From assembly GCA_023136395.1 (NCBI GenBank), contig JAGLRI010000036.1, forward strand, positions 1 through 10,410: a DNA stretch of 10,410 nucleotides. Reading direction: 5' to 3'. Position 1 is the stretch's first letter, and each line of letters opens with the position of its first letter. The notes beneath the pieces were generated by a model, which searched no databases, had not been told where the DNA came from, and was given only the letters and a program-made list of their open reading frames with translations. Below are positions 1-6,610 of this stretch, in pieces. This stretch comes from Candidatus Bathyarchaeota archaeon. Lineage in GTDB: Archaea > Thermoproteota > Bathyarchaeia > Bathyarchaeales > Bathyarchaeaceae. A program made the position numbers and the translations under genes.

Positions 1-524
1 GCGACCATAGACCAGATGAACTGAGTGGAGGAGAACAACAACGTGTAGCCGATGTTAGATCTCTGGCTAATAGACCTTCCATCGTCTTAGCCGATGAGCC
101 AACAGGGGACTTGGATACGAAAACAGGATACGAGGTTATGCATGAGTTACGTAGACTATCTCAGTTAGAGGGAGCCACCGTCATCATCGTAACACATGAC
201 CCAGAGGTCGCTAAAATGTCCAGCCGAATCTATACTATTCAAGATGGAAGATTCATTAGAATAGAGAAACTCGTTCGGGACGAAAAAATTGTTGAAGTAA
301 AACTAGAGCCAGAGACAGGTGTTGATCTCTCTTTACACTACACCACGGCTGCAATGCGCCCCACCACTATAACTATTCAAGAAGAAGAATCGTCATTCAA
401 GGATAAGGAACCGGTTATTCGGTCTAAGGAAGAAGACGTAATGGTGCCCGAGTGGCTAGTAAGGATGACCGAGAAACTTAAAAGCGAAAAAACTGAGAAG
501 ACCCAATCGGATAAAAAAGAATAA
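1..524 (+). CDS. ABC transporter ATP-binding protein, LolD/MacB type (C-terminal part, 5' end outside window)
   Basis: The reading frame is open from base 3 to the TAA at 522-524, so the gene starts left of the window; the first in-window ATG (111) lies inside the ATPase core and is not the start. Visible in order: the ABC signature LSGGEQQRV, Walker B plus D-loop (IVLADEPTGDLD) and the switch histidine in VTHD. The Walker A and Q-loop must lie upstream. The LSGGEQQRV plus EPTGDLD pairing is typical of ATPases that drive MacB/FtsX-type permeases (lipoprotein or peptide export, or cell-surface mechanotransmission). After the usual C-terminus (near IQDGRF) about 90 further residues follow, rich in Glu and Lys and ending in a Lys-rich tail; such a tail is longer than a minimal LolD. 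The helix after the signature reads VADVRSL instead of the common VAIARAL. Its permease is probably encoded to the left; the 2071-4713 permease is on the other strand, with two genes between, so partnership is possible but not shown. Confidence 0.93.
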   Translation, partial: DHRPDELSGGEQQRVADVRSLANRPSIVLADEPTGDLDTKTGYEVMHELRRLSQLEGATVIIVTHDPEVAKMSSRIYTIQDGRFIRIEKLVRDEKIVEVKLEPETGVDLSLHYTTAAMRPTTITIQEEESSFKDKEPVIRSKEEDVMVPEWLVRMTEKLKSEKTEKTQSDKKE

Positions 525-544
525 ACTTTCCCAAAGATATCAAT

Positions 545-558
545 GATTTTTTAAAAAG
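545..558. terminator. Bidirectional oligo-T terminator candidate between convergent genes
   Basis: Six T on the plus strand (547-552) are directly followed by five A (553-557). Each strand therefore shows a T-run just after a stop codon: about 22 nt past the ATPase stop on the plus strand, and 3 nt past the stop of the kinase on the minus strand. Archaeal RNA polymerase terminates at oligo-T tracts with little need for a hairpin. The function is inferred. Confidence 0.5.
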
Positions 559-560
559 AC

Positions 561-1160
561 CTAAGTTATTAAGTTCTGGGAATCAAATTTTGTAAAATTC
601 CCGATATGTTGTCTAATTTCCTGTTGCACCTCTTTTCTTGTTTTATCCGCATTGATGATAATCCACCTATTTTCTAAAGCTAGAGCCAACGCTTTTTTCC
701 TAATTTTTTCTAGTTCCTTGAGGTTCTCAAACATTTCAGGTGTTGTTCCCCTCAAAAGATTACGCTTATATGCCTCACTTGGTGTCACATCAAGAAAAAA
801 CATAACATTTGAAGTTGGAACAATATAAGAAAAAAAATAATAACCTATCTTATCAAGAGGACTAGGGAGATAAGCTGTTCCCATAAGATAGCGAACAAAA
901 ATAATATAGTCGAATTTCCGCCACACATAAAGCATTATAGAACGTATAACGTCGCACATGTAGAAAAAAGCAGAACAGAAATGAGCGCTTTTCCCAGCGA
1001 GTTCAAGATATTGCTTGGATTTTTTGCCAAACAAGCAATCGCCAGAGGGATGCATACGTAAAAAAACAGTTCGTCCACGTTTCCGCAAAAAGTCAGTCAA
1101 TATTTTAGCTTGAGTGCTTTTTCCAGAGGCGTCTAAACCGTCGATGATTATATAATGCAT
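561..1160 (-). CDS. P-loop nucleoside-monophosphate kinase-like protein (divergent thymidylate kinase family)
   Basis: This 199-residue protein belongs to the thymidylate kinase (COG0125) fold group, which transfers the gamma-phosphate of ATP to a nucleoside monophosphate. The P-loop GLDASGKST (residues 8-16) and an RxxxxRG lid-like segment (about 133-138), followed by EMFE, are visible. The canonical DRY/DRF motif reads VRY (89-91) here, so the usual Asp is missing. The segment where true dTMP kinases carry an EPGGT-like loop reads MHPSGDCLFGKK (36-47). It looks like an archaeal paralogous branch rather than the housekeeping enzyme, so the substrate is uncertain and I give no symbol. The ATG at 1160 is preceded by GGGGT about 7 nt upstream, and the gene starts 4 nt after the stop of the lipid-kinase gene. 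The two are almost certainly co-transcribed, which suggests a linked role. Confidence 0.85.
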   Translation of the reverse strand: MHYIIIDGLDASGKSTQAKILTDFLRKRGRTVFLRMHPSGDCLFGKKSKQYLELAGKSAHFCSAFFYMCDVIRSIMLYVWRKFDYIIFVRYLMGTAYLPSPLDKIGYYFFSYIVPTSNVMFFLDVTPSEAYKRNLLRGTTPEMFENLKELEKIRKKALALALENRWIIINADKTRKEVQQEIRQHIGNFTKFDSQNLIT

Positions 1161-1164
1161 CTAT

Positions 1165-1908
1165 TTACCCCATTTGAAGTAGATACATACATGCAGCACA
1201 AGCTAAGGGTACAAAAATATTGTCTGCGCCTTTAGGGGATAAGGCTTCAATAATCGTTGCTATTAGGGCAACTAAAAGAGATGAAATTACAATTTCAATA
1301 AAAGAGAATGAGAAAAAAATGGAATAGTAAGCAAGGCCAAGCATCATACCCAAGAAAGTGAAACAAAAAATTGCAACGGAACCTTCTATGCTTTTCCAGG
1401 TAAATATTTTATATTTCCTTTTTCCGTAACGTTCACCTACTAGTGCAGCGGTGCTATCACCATAGGCCATGGGTATAACACCCGCGGCTACGATATAAGG
1501 CATTTGAAAAAAAAGAGTTGTCAGGATAGTGTAAGAAACGGAATAAAAAACAAGACCCAGTGGATGACCTATCTCGGTCTTGTCTTGAAGCATACTCAAT
1601 TTGCTTTTTAAACCTTTGAAGGGGGAGTAAGGACTAGCTAAAAACGTAATTGGAATAAAAGTCAAAGCAACAATTAACGGAAAAACACGGTGGTTAAAAA
1701 ATGGAAGAATTAGGGGAAGAATTCCGATCGAAAGGTGTAAGGTTTTACGTGAAGTTTTCGCTGACCATTTAAAGATTTTTTGAACTTTGTCTGAAACAAA
1801 GATCATTGAAAGGATGTAAACATAGGTAAGGCCCACCAGAATTAAATTTGGGAGCAGATTAAGGCCAAAAAATATTGACAACATCACACCACTTTTAAAA
1901 TCTCGCAC
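1165..1908 (-). CDS. CTP-dependent polyprenol/dolichol/diacylglycerol kinase family membrane protein (SEC59/DGK1/VTE5 type)
   Basis: This 247-residue multi-pass membrane protein has the conserved blocks of the SEC59/phytol kinase family (COG0170): RKTLHLSIG (54-62), the catalytic-type block YGDSTAALVGERYGKRK (149-165), KSIEGS (172-177), and the C-terminal EALSPKGADNIFVPL (221-235). Between them lie about six hydrophobic helices. Characterised members phosphorylate a lipid alcohol (dolichol, phytol or diacylglycerol) using CTP at the membrane; the exact alcohol cannot be read from sequence. The start at 1908 is GTG without a clear ribosome binding site; the ATG at 1884 (residue 9) is an alternative that keeps all family motifs. 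Directly upstream lies the 1936-2060 repeat, which probably holds its promoter. Downstream, 4 nt away, is the P-loop kinase, in one operon. Confidence 0.85.
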   Translation of the reverse strand: MRDFKSGVMLSIFFGLNLLPNLILVGLTYVYILSMIFVSDKVQKIFKWSAKTSRKTLHLSIGILPLILPFFNHRVFPLIVALTFIPITFLASPYSPFKGLKSKLSMLQDKTEIGHPLGLVFYSVSYTILTTLFFQMPYIVAAGVIPMAYGDSTAALVGERYGKRKYKIFTWKSIEGSVAIFCFTFLGMMLGLAYYSIFFSFSFIEIVISSLLVALIATIIEALSPKGADNIFVPLACAACMYLLQMG

Positions 1909-1935
1909 GTATTTATTTTCAGCTAAAGCTATCCA

Positions 1936-2060
1936 TAAATTCGAAGAATAACCCTTATGAATTACGTGTCTACACTATTGGTTCCTATCTGAAATTGATG
2001 CAGGAATAAACGTGACATACAGGGAAAGGTAAATGAGATTCTAAAATCTATCTTCATTGA
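1936..2060. repeat. Diverged intergenic repeat, copy A (core 1947-1985)
   Basis: This intergenic stretch resembles 7918-8033 in the same orientation. The core 1947-1985 matches 7934-7972 at 35 of 39 positions by my count. Weaker similarity continues on both sides: TAAATTCG on the left, GGAATAAACGTGA versus GGAGTAAAGGTGA in the middle, and AAAATCTatC...ATTGA on the right, with gaps of several bases. Both copies sit directly upstream of a minus-strand gene, here the lipid-kinase/P-loop-kinase operon, so a shared promoter or operator is the leading explanation. Copy A holds GTGTCTACAC (1966-1975), a near-palindrome only partly kept in copy B. An ancient duplication without function is the alternative. 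Confidence 0.75.
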
Positions 2061-2070
2061 AGCGCGTGCA

Positions 2071-4713
2071 TTAACGTCTCAAAGCTTCCACAATGTTAAT
2101 TTTGGTTGCTCGATATGAAGGATAAATTACACTAATGGTGGTAGTAAACAAAGATAATAGTAGAGAAATGCCAAAAGCACCGAAGGGTATATGGAAAGGC
2201 ATTGGAAAGCCAGCTACACTCATATAGCTTACTGTAATCCGGTGAAAGATCATTCCAGTTAATACACTTAAAAAGAAACCTACGACTCCCAAAACTGTGA
2301 CTTCACCCAATATTATACTAATTATCTGTAATTTATTCATCCCTTGAGAGCTGAATATTCCTATTTCACGCCGCCTTTCGACAACATTCATCACAGAGAT
2401 CGCTATAACACCGATGGCTGCGTTAACTACCGCGAATATAACAACCGTATAGAGTATGTAAAATATTTCATCTATTGAAGATCTCACACCCTTTACTGCA
2501 TCATTATATGTCGATACGTATAAATCGTATTCTTCATCATATAAGTCTTCGATTTTATCTTCAATGTAATCTACATCTTGACCATCTTCGATTTTTATAA
2601 AGAACATTGTGGCATTATTACTATAAAGTGGGAAGGTGTCATCAAGACTGTTGTATGAGATGTAACATGCTTCAGTTAGAGGGAAGGAGCCAAAGGACAT
2701 CATTTGAAGCCAAGCCCCTCCAGCTAAACCGACAACGGTGAAGTTCTCGTAAGTTGTAATGGGACCAAAGTAAGTATAAGTAACTATACGCATTTTCACT
2801 ACATCATCTATAGCCACATCAAGAACTTGAGCTAGCGGAGACGTTAAGATAATTGTTCCGGATCTTTCAAGTTGATAAAAAACATTAGAAGGTGTATCTT
2901 CAGAAAATGTCATCGACATTGCAACTGAATAGGTGTCAGGATCAATTGCCATAATAGAAGTGGATGAATTCTTAGAACTCGCAATATTGAAAAGCATTGT
3001 ACCACCCCCTGGAACGACTAAGGCTGGGGCAGTAGTCTTTATTAAAGCACCATCCTCGATGTCAGTTAAGTTGTCAGCAAATGATCTTGAGATCAGCTCG
3101 GTCGACGTAACGGTTATATCAGAACTTGAGAACGAACGAATAACGTCTTCCACACCCAATACAACGCCATCTTGAGCACCACTTATCACAATGACGAAGC
3201 TCAAGGATATACCTATTAAAGCGAAGCAGATTGTGCTCCGCATTAAGTTGCGTTCGACATTTCTAGAGATGAGCTTCCTATTGTTACCAAATGGGAGCAA
3301 TAAACGCTCTACGAGCGGACTGGCGCTTCTCAGCAAGCCTGCTATTAATAAGACTGATCCAATCATGGGGATTGGAGAAAGTATGGAGACAATGGTCAAA
3401 CCAGATCCGAATTGTTCAAAGAAGGTGTAACCTGCGTAAAGAAATGACCCAAATATTGTTAAGGGTAACCCTACTGCAACCAGCTTTAAAGCTGTTCTGG
3501 GCTTACCTGCTTTCCTCATAGACGGTCGTAATGCCTTGATAACATCTATTCTACATGCGGATAAAGATGGAAAAATCCCCCCGATAACAGCTGTAATTAT
3601 TCCTGCAGAAGCACCGGTCATAAGGTGTTGGATTGTAGTTGGATTTAAGGTTATCCCGACGGAAAATATAGGAGCTCCAAAAGATCGGAAAATACTTCCT
3701 GTGATGTAACTAAAGACGTTTGTCAGCAGGAGACCAGTAATTAATCCTAATCCGGCGCCAATTAAACCTATTAGGAGACTCTCGGAGAAGAACATCCAGA
3801 ATACCTGCCCAGTCGAGGCGCCCTGAGACCGCAATATTCCGATCTCATATGTTCGCTCCCCGACATTCATATAAATTGTATTGAGAACGATAACAACTGC
3901 AACAAAGAGAGCTAAAATTGACATTATTTGTAAGCCACCAGATAAACCGGATATAGCATCATCAATTGTATTTATAAGAGTCTGTTTAACGGGGTTGACA
4001 ATATAGAGGCTTCCCAACTCGGAATTAAGATTCTCAACAACTTGATCAGTTTGCTTGATATTCACAACCTTCACTGCTATAGAGTCGACAGTGTTTGTGT
4101 AATTGTATATCGTTTGTGCCTTGACTAAGTCGATGTAGATTCTATCCCCTAAGTATCCACTTATAGTGGGGTTTGGATAGTAGATACCTACGACACTTAA
4201 ATTGTGTGATCTTGTTTGAGGGAGATAGTTGAAGATCATGGTTACGTTTATCCCCATAATCTCTCCTATGGAATAGTTCAGTGCTTCCGATACTACAGCA
4301 TCAGTGCTATTCATCCTAAGATCTTTAACTCCAGTGATGTTAGTGGATTCGAGGTCAAGAAATTCAAAGTCAGAGCTTGAGTGGATTCCCATCAGGGTAG
4401 CACCAGCCCAATCCCCAGATACCATTACTTGTACGCCACCACTTATTCTCGCAGCAGCTTCAGATACGCCTTCTATATCTCTGACTTCGTCTAGAACATC
4501 TTGATCAAAAGGTGTGTCCAAGCTAGACCGGATGTTTATGTCTACATCACCAAGGGCGTCACCAATTACGTCTTTAAATTGGTCTATTACACTGTCAAAG
4601 GCAATGTTGACACCTACTATTAGAGAAACGCCTAAGACGACAGCAAGCACTGTTAAGGCATTTCTAAGTTTTCGCCTTGGAATATTTCTGAATGCGATAG
4701 TACTGAATGACAT
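2071..4713 (-). CDS. ABC transporter permease with two FtsX/MacB domains (LolC/E-like duplicated architecture)
   Basis: This 880-residue membrane protein has two FtsX-type halves. Half one: TM helix about 17-40, external MacB_PCD-like domain 41-255, then helices near 258-281, 305-335 and 365-385. Two linking helices follow (about 408-430 and 441-462). Half two: helix about 493-511, second external domain 512-745, and helices near 748-775, 795-822 and 843-866. The coupling segments after the second helix of each half are clear paralogues: VGERTYEIGILRSQGAS (284-300) and VVERRREIGIFSSQGM (777-792); both halves end in PS...I.VI.AL.R. Such permeases work with a LolD/MacB-type ATPase, often moving lipids, lipoproteins or peptides or acting mechanically on surface proteins. 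No ATPase gene adjoins it on its strand; the 1-524 ATPase is the nearest candidate. Start ATG at 4713 has two GAGGT elements upstream and a TATA box near 4757-4770. Substrate unknown. Confidence 0.92.
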   Translation of the reverse strand: MSFSTIAFRNIPRRKLRNALTVLAVVLGVSLIVGVNIAFDSVIDQFKDVIGDALGDVDINIRSSLDTPFDQDVLDEVRDIEGVSEAAARISGGVQVMVSGDWAGATLMGIHSSSDFEFLDLESTNITGVKDLRMNSTDAVVSEALNYSIGEIMGINVTMIFNYLPQTRSHNLSVVGIYYPNPTISGYLGDRIYIDLVKAQTIYNYTNTVDSIAVKVVNIKQTDQVVENLNSELGSLYIVNPVKQTLINTIDDAISGLSGGLQIMSILALFVAVVIVLNTIYMNVGERTYEIGILRSQGASTGQVFWMFFSESLLIGLIGAGLGLITGLLLTNVFSYITGSIFRSFGAPIFSVGITLNPTTIQHLMTGASAGIITAVIGGIFPSLSACRIDVIKALRPSMRKAGKPRTALKLVAVGLPLTIFGSFLYAGYTFFEQFGSGLTIVSILSPIPMIGSVLLIAGLLRSASPLVERLLLPFGNNRKLISRNVERNLMRSTICFALIGISLSFVIVISGAQDGVVLGVEDVIRSFSSSDITVTSTELISRSFADNLTDIEDGALIKTTAPALVVPGGGTMLFNIASSKNSSTSIMAIDPDTYSVAMSMTFSEDTPSNVFYQLERSGTIILTSPLAQVLDVAIDDVVKMRIVTYTYFGPITTYENFTVVGLAGGAWLQMMSFGSFPLTEACYISYNSLDDTFPLYSNNATMFFIKIEDGQDVDYIEDKIEDLYDEEYDLYVSTYNDAVKGVRSSIDEIFYILYTVVIFAVVNAAIGVIAISVMNVVERRREIGIFSSQGMNKLQIISIILGEVTVLGVVGFFLSVLTGMIFHRITVSYMSVAGFPMPFHIPFGAFGISLLLSLFTTTISVIYPSYRATKINIVEALRR

Positions 4714-4731
4714 ACCTCAACTTTACCTCAA
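4714..4731 (-). promoter_or_regulatory. Tandem 7-bp repeat with Shine-Dalgarno character at the permease start
   Basis: On the minus strand TTGAGGT occurs twice with an 11-nt period (4731-4725 and 4720-4714), the second copy touching the ATG. Each copy contains GAGGT, complementary to the archaeal 16S 3' end. The distal copy, 11 nt from the ATG, is the more plausible ribosome binding site; the proximal one is too close. The one-helical-turn phasing would also suit a protein binding site. Function inferred. Confidence 0.45.
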
Positions 4732-4756
4732 GTTATCGATACTTCCGAACCCCTTC

Positions 4757-4770
4757 CATATATATTTTTA
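4757..4770 (-). promoter_or_regulatory. TATA box of the FtsX-type permease gene
   Basis: On the minus strand the run TAAAAATATATATG matches an archaeal TATA box. Transcription would start about 25 nt downstream, near 4737, giving a 5' leader of about 24 nt before the ATG at 4713, with the GAGGT elements inside it. Confidence 0.6.
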
Positions 4771-5017
4771 GATACGGGGACCTTGAACTCATATCCTTGA
4801 TTAATATACTTAAAAACAGTATGAACAAATACTACATACAACTTATACATAAGAAGTTAGTTATTAGGAAATATAGTTAAGAAATTATTTTTTCTTTGGT
4901 TGGGCGCACGGGTTGGGTTACATATATAGGTTATCACGAGATGTTAACTACTCATCAACGATATGAAGGAACATCTTTCGCATTAACTAGCTAGAGCATT
5001 CTAAGAATAATAGATAT
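4771..5017. other. Gene-free stretch between permease and hydrolase genes
   Basis: No coding region or RNA gene is recognised here. It holds a CCTTGA direct repeat (4781-4786 and 4795-4800) just upstream of the permease TATA box, a G-rich patch (4898-4917, four G-runs) in otherwise AT-rich DNA, and an AGATGTT/AACATCT inverted repeat (about 4940 and 4970) with a long loop downstream of the hydrolase stop. No convincing terminator for the hydrolase gene was seen. Confidence 0.5.
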
Positions 5018-6013
5018 TTACAGAGATCCTTCGAGAAAAGGTAAACAGACATCAATAAATGCCTGATGTTGATCTTCGACGGAAAGAGTTGCTTCATTGT
5101 CTATACCCAACCCGAGAGCTAGGTCAACTAAAGTGATGTCTCCAGTTCCTACACCTCCTTCCCCTGCTCCTCCAAAAAGCGAGGAGAGTAGAGGCCACCG
5201 TATAGTTCTGGGTAAATCAAAAAGAAGATCTATCAAAGGAAGCAATGTAGATTTTAAAGACACATCATCCATAAATCCTACGTGGTTTCCACCTACAATT
5301 TCTTCTTCTACTTTATCAGGTGAAGAGCAATTATCATAATATGGGGGTGGGTTTCCCTCGATAAATTTATCTTCTGTTCCATGGATAAACAACACAGGCA
5401 TCAATATTTCCCCCGCAGCAGTTAGGGCTGCATCCCAATCTATGCCATCTATGATGGGATCAACTATCTCGTTTCCAGCGACATAACTCTCTAAGTATGG
5501 TGCGCCATATACAATGGCTGCCTGTATCGAATCCGGGTTATTCGCGGCAGCTATCAGTGTAGCCATAGCTCCCATCGAATGCCCTATAACACCTATTCTG
5601 GTGAGGTCTACCATTTTGAAGAGCTTTGAACGCCAACGATAATTTTGTAACTTTAAGAGTTTTATGCTACCCTCGATTCCATGTACCCACTGATTTACGT
5701 TAGACGAATAACGATCAGGTACCGTGAATATTAGAACGACATAACCTCTAGAGCTAAGATACTCCCCAATCCATGTATGCCAACTCTTACAGGAGAGAAA
5801 ACCGTGAGCAACGATAACAGCTGGGTACGGTGCCTCAGACCTATCAGTTGGATAATAGATAGTCACTCTATATTTTCCAAATCTCCTAATCTTAAATGAA
5901 GTGTCAATAGTACCTGTTGATTCAGAACTGACATTAGCAAATACAGGCACTACTGAAGTCGTAAAAATCATAATAATTAACAAGATACAAGTCACTATAC
6001 TGTTTCTTCGCAT
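5018..6013 (-). CDS. Secreted alpha/beta hydrolase (dienelactone hydrolase / chlorophyllase / PETase-like esterase)
   Basis: From the chosen start the protein has 331 residues; numbering here is from the longer upstream ATG (6052), residue 14 being the chosen Met. An arginine pair and a hydrophobic run of about 20 residues ending in VFA form a signal peptide, so the enzyme is probably exported or anchored outside. The alpha/beta hydrolase core follows: oxyanion-hole HGF (83-85), nucleophile elbow GHSMGA with Ser159, acid Asp228 in HGTEDKF, and His257 in GGNHVGF. The 29-residue Asp-His spacing fits the dienelactone-hydrolase/cutinase-like group, which cleaves ester bonds. An additional C-terminal region of about 85 residues after His257, including a Gly-rich linker (294-304), is unusual. 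The ATG at 6013 is preferred because the TATA box at 6059-6066 would place transcription start near 6036, downstream of the 6052 ATG, and because GGAAG precedes it. Substrate unknown. Confidence 0.88.
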   Translation of the reverse strand: MRRNSIVTCILLIIMIFTTSVVPVFANVSSESTGTIDTSFKIRRFGKYRVTIYYPTDRSEAPYPAVIVAHGFLSCKSWHTWIGEYLSSRGYVVLIFTVPDRYSSNVNQWVHGIEGSIKLLKLQNYRWRSKLFKMVDLTRIGVIGHSMGAMATLIAAANNPDSIQAAIVYGAPYLESYVAGNEIVDPIIDGIDWDAALTAAGEILMPVLFIHGTEDKFIEGNPPPYYDNCSSPDKVEEEIVGGNHVGFMDDVSLKSTLLPLIDLLFDLPRTIRWPLLSSLFGGAGEGGVGTGDITLVDLALGLGIDNEATLSVEDQHQAFIDVCLPFLEGSL

Positions 6014-6058
6014 TACACTTTCTTCCTTTTTCAAACTTGGGATTCTATACATGTTTTC

Positions 6059-6066
6059 TATAAAAA
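6059..6066 (-). promoter_or_regulatory. TATA box of the hydrolase gene
   Basis: TTTTTATA on the minus strand lies about 25 nt upstream of a predicted start site near 6036 and 46-53 nt upstream of the ATG at 6013. It argues that the hydrolase is transcribed separately from the 7414-6135 unit and decides the start codon against the ATG at 6052. Confidence 0.5.
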
Positions 6067-6102
6067 CAATTATGGAAATTTCGTCTAGCAGTAGCTAGTA
6101 CT

Positions 6103-6108
6103 AAAAAA
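6103..6108 (-). terminator. Oligo-T terminator after the coiled-coil membrane protein gene
   Basis: Six T on the minus strand, about 27 nt after the stop at 6135, with a further T-poor gap before the hydrolase TATA box. This suits an archaeal oligo-T terminator that closes the three-gene unit. Confidence 0.45.
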
Positions 6109-6134
6109 TACTCTCAAAATTATCTTTTTGTAAT

Positions 6135-6593
6135 CTAACTCAAAATCCGTTTAAAAACTCCCCGTTGCACAAGACGGATGATTATAACTACAAGTCCGGC
6201 AAGAAGGAAACCTATTCCCAAAAAAAGCCTGACGATGGGTGTACGAGGCCAGAGTAGGAGGACACCTATCAGTGCTAGAAACAGTCCATCTATGAAGTAT
6301 TCAATGGACAGTTTCGCCTTTGGTTTTTCTTCCACGAGCGTTACCCCAAAACGCCTGGATATTGCCTTGTCGATCTCCCCAAGCCGATTAACATACTGTT
6401 CCCTGACGGGTTGGAGGGTGGATTCTAAAAGAGAAACGCGGGCTATTTCCTCACTTAGCTCCTCTCTTTTCTGACTTAGCTCCCTTTTCCTCGTTTCTAG
6501 GATGATGAGGGTGTCCAGCACCCTTTGCCTTTCAGCCTCTAGCTGATCTACACCTCTTGGCTTTTGGTGTTCCATCTCCTCTTCGTGCGTCAT
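6135..6593 (-). CDS. Small coiled-coil protein with two C-terminal membrane helices
   Basis: I do not recognise a named family. The 152 residues divide into a charged, heptad-like helical region (about 15-80, rich in Glu, Arg, Leu and Gln, predicted coiled coil), a short linker with KPKAK, and two hydrophobic helices (about 99-115 and 121-141) separated by a tight turn containing WPRTP, ending in a basic tail (RGVFKRILS). With no signal peptide, the coiled coil and the basic tail both probably face the cytoplasm, with the two helices as a hairpin anchor. The ATG at 6593 lies 17 nt after the stop of the secreted-protein gene and is preceded by AAGGA about 9 nt upstream; an internal ATG five codons later is less likely. 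It is the last gene of the RHH/secreted/coiled-coil unit. A role as an inner-face scaffold or partner of the exported protein is only a guess from gene order. Confidence 0.75.
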   Translation of the reverse strand: MTHEEEMEHQKPRGVDQLEAERQRVLDTLIILETRKRELSQKREELSEEIARVSLLESTLQPVREQYVNRLGEIDKAISRRFGVTLVEEKPKAKLSIEYFIDGLFLALIGVLLLWPRTPIVRLFLGIGFLLAGLVVIIIRLVQRGVFKRILS

Positions 6594-6610
6594 CCTAGAC
6601 CGTCCTTACG

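Noticed and set aside
561..1160. Naming this gene tmk, the housekeeping dTMP kinase
   Set aside because: The DRY motif lacks its Asp and the canonical EPGGT-like loop is absent, so the substrate is not established although the fold family is clear.
2933..3521. Several plus-strand open frames opposite the FtsX-type permease gene
   Set aside because: They are low-complexity mirror frames of a clearly coding 880-residue gene with intact duplicated motifs.
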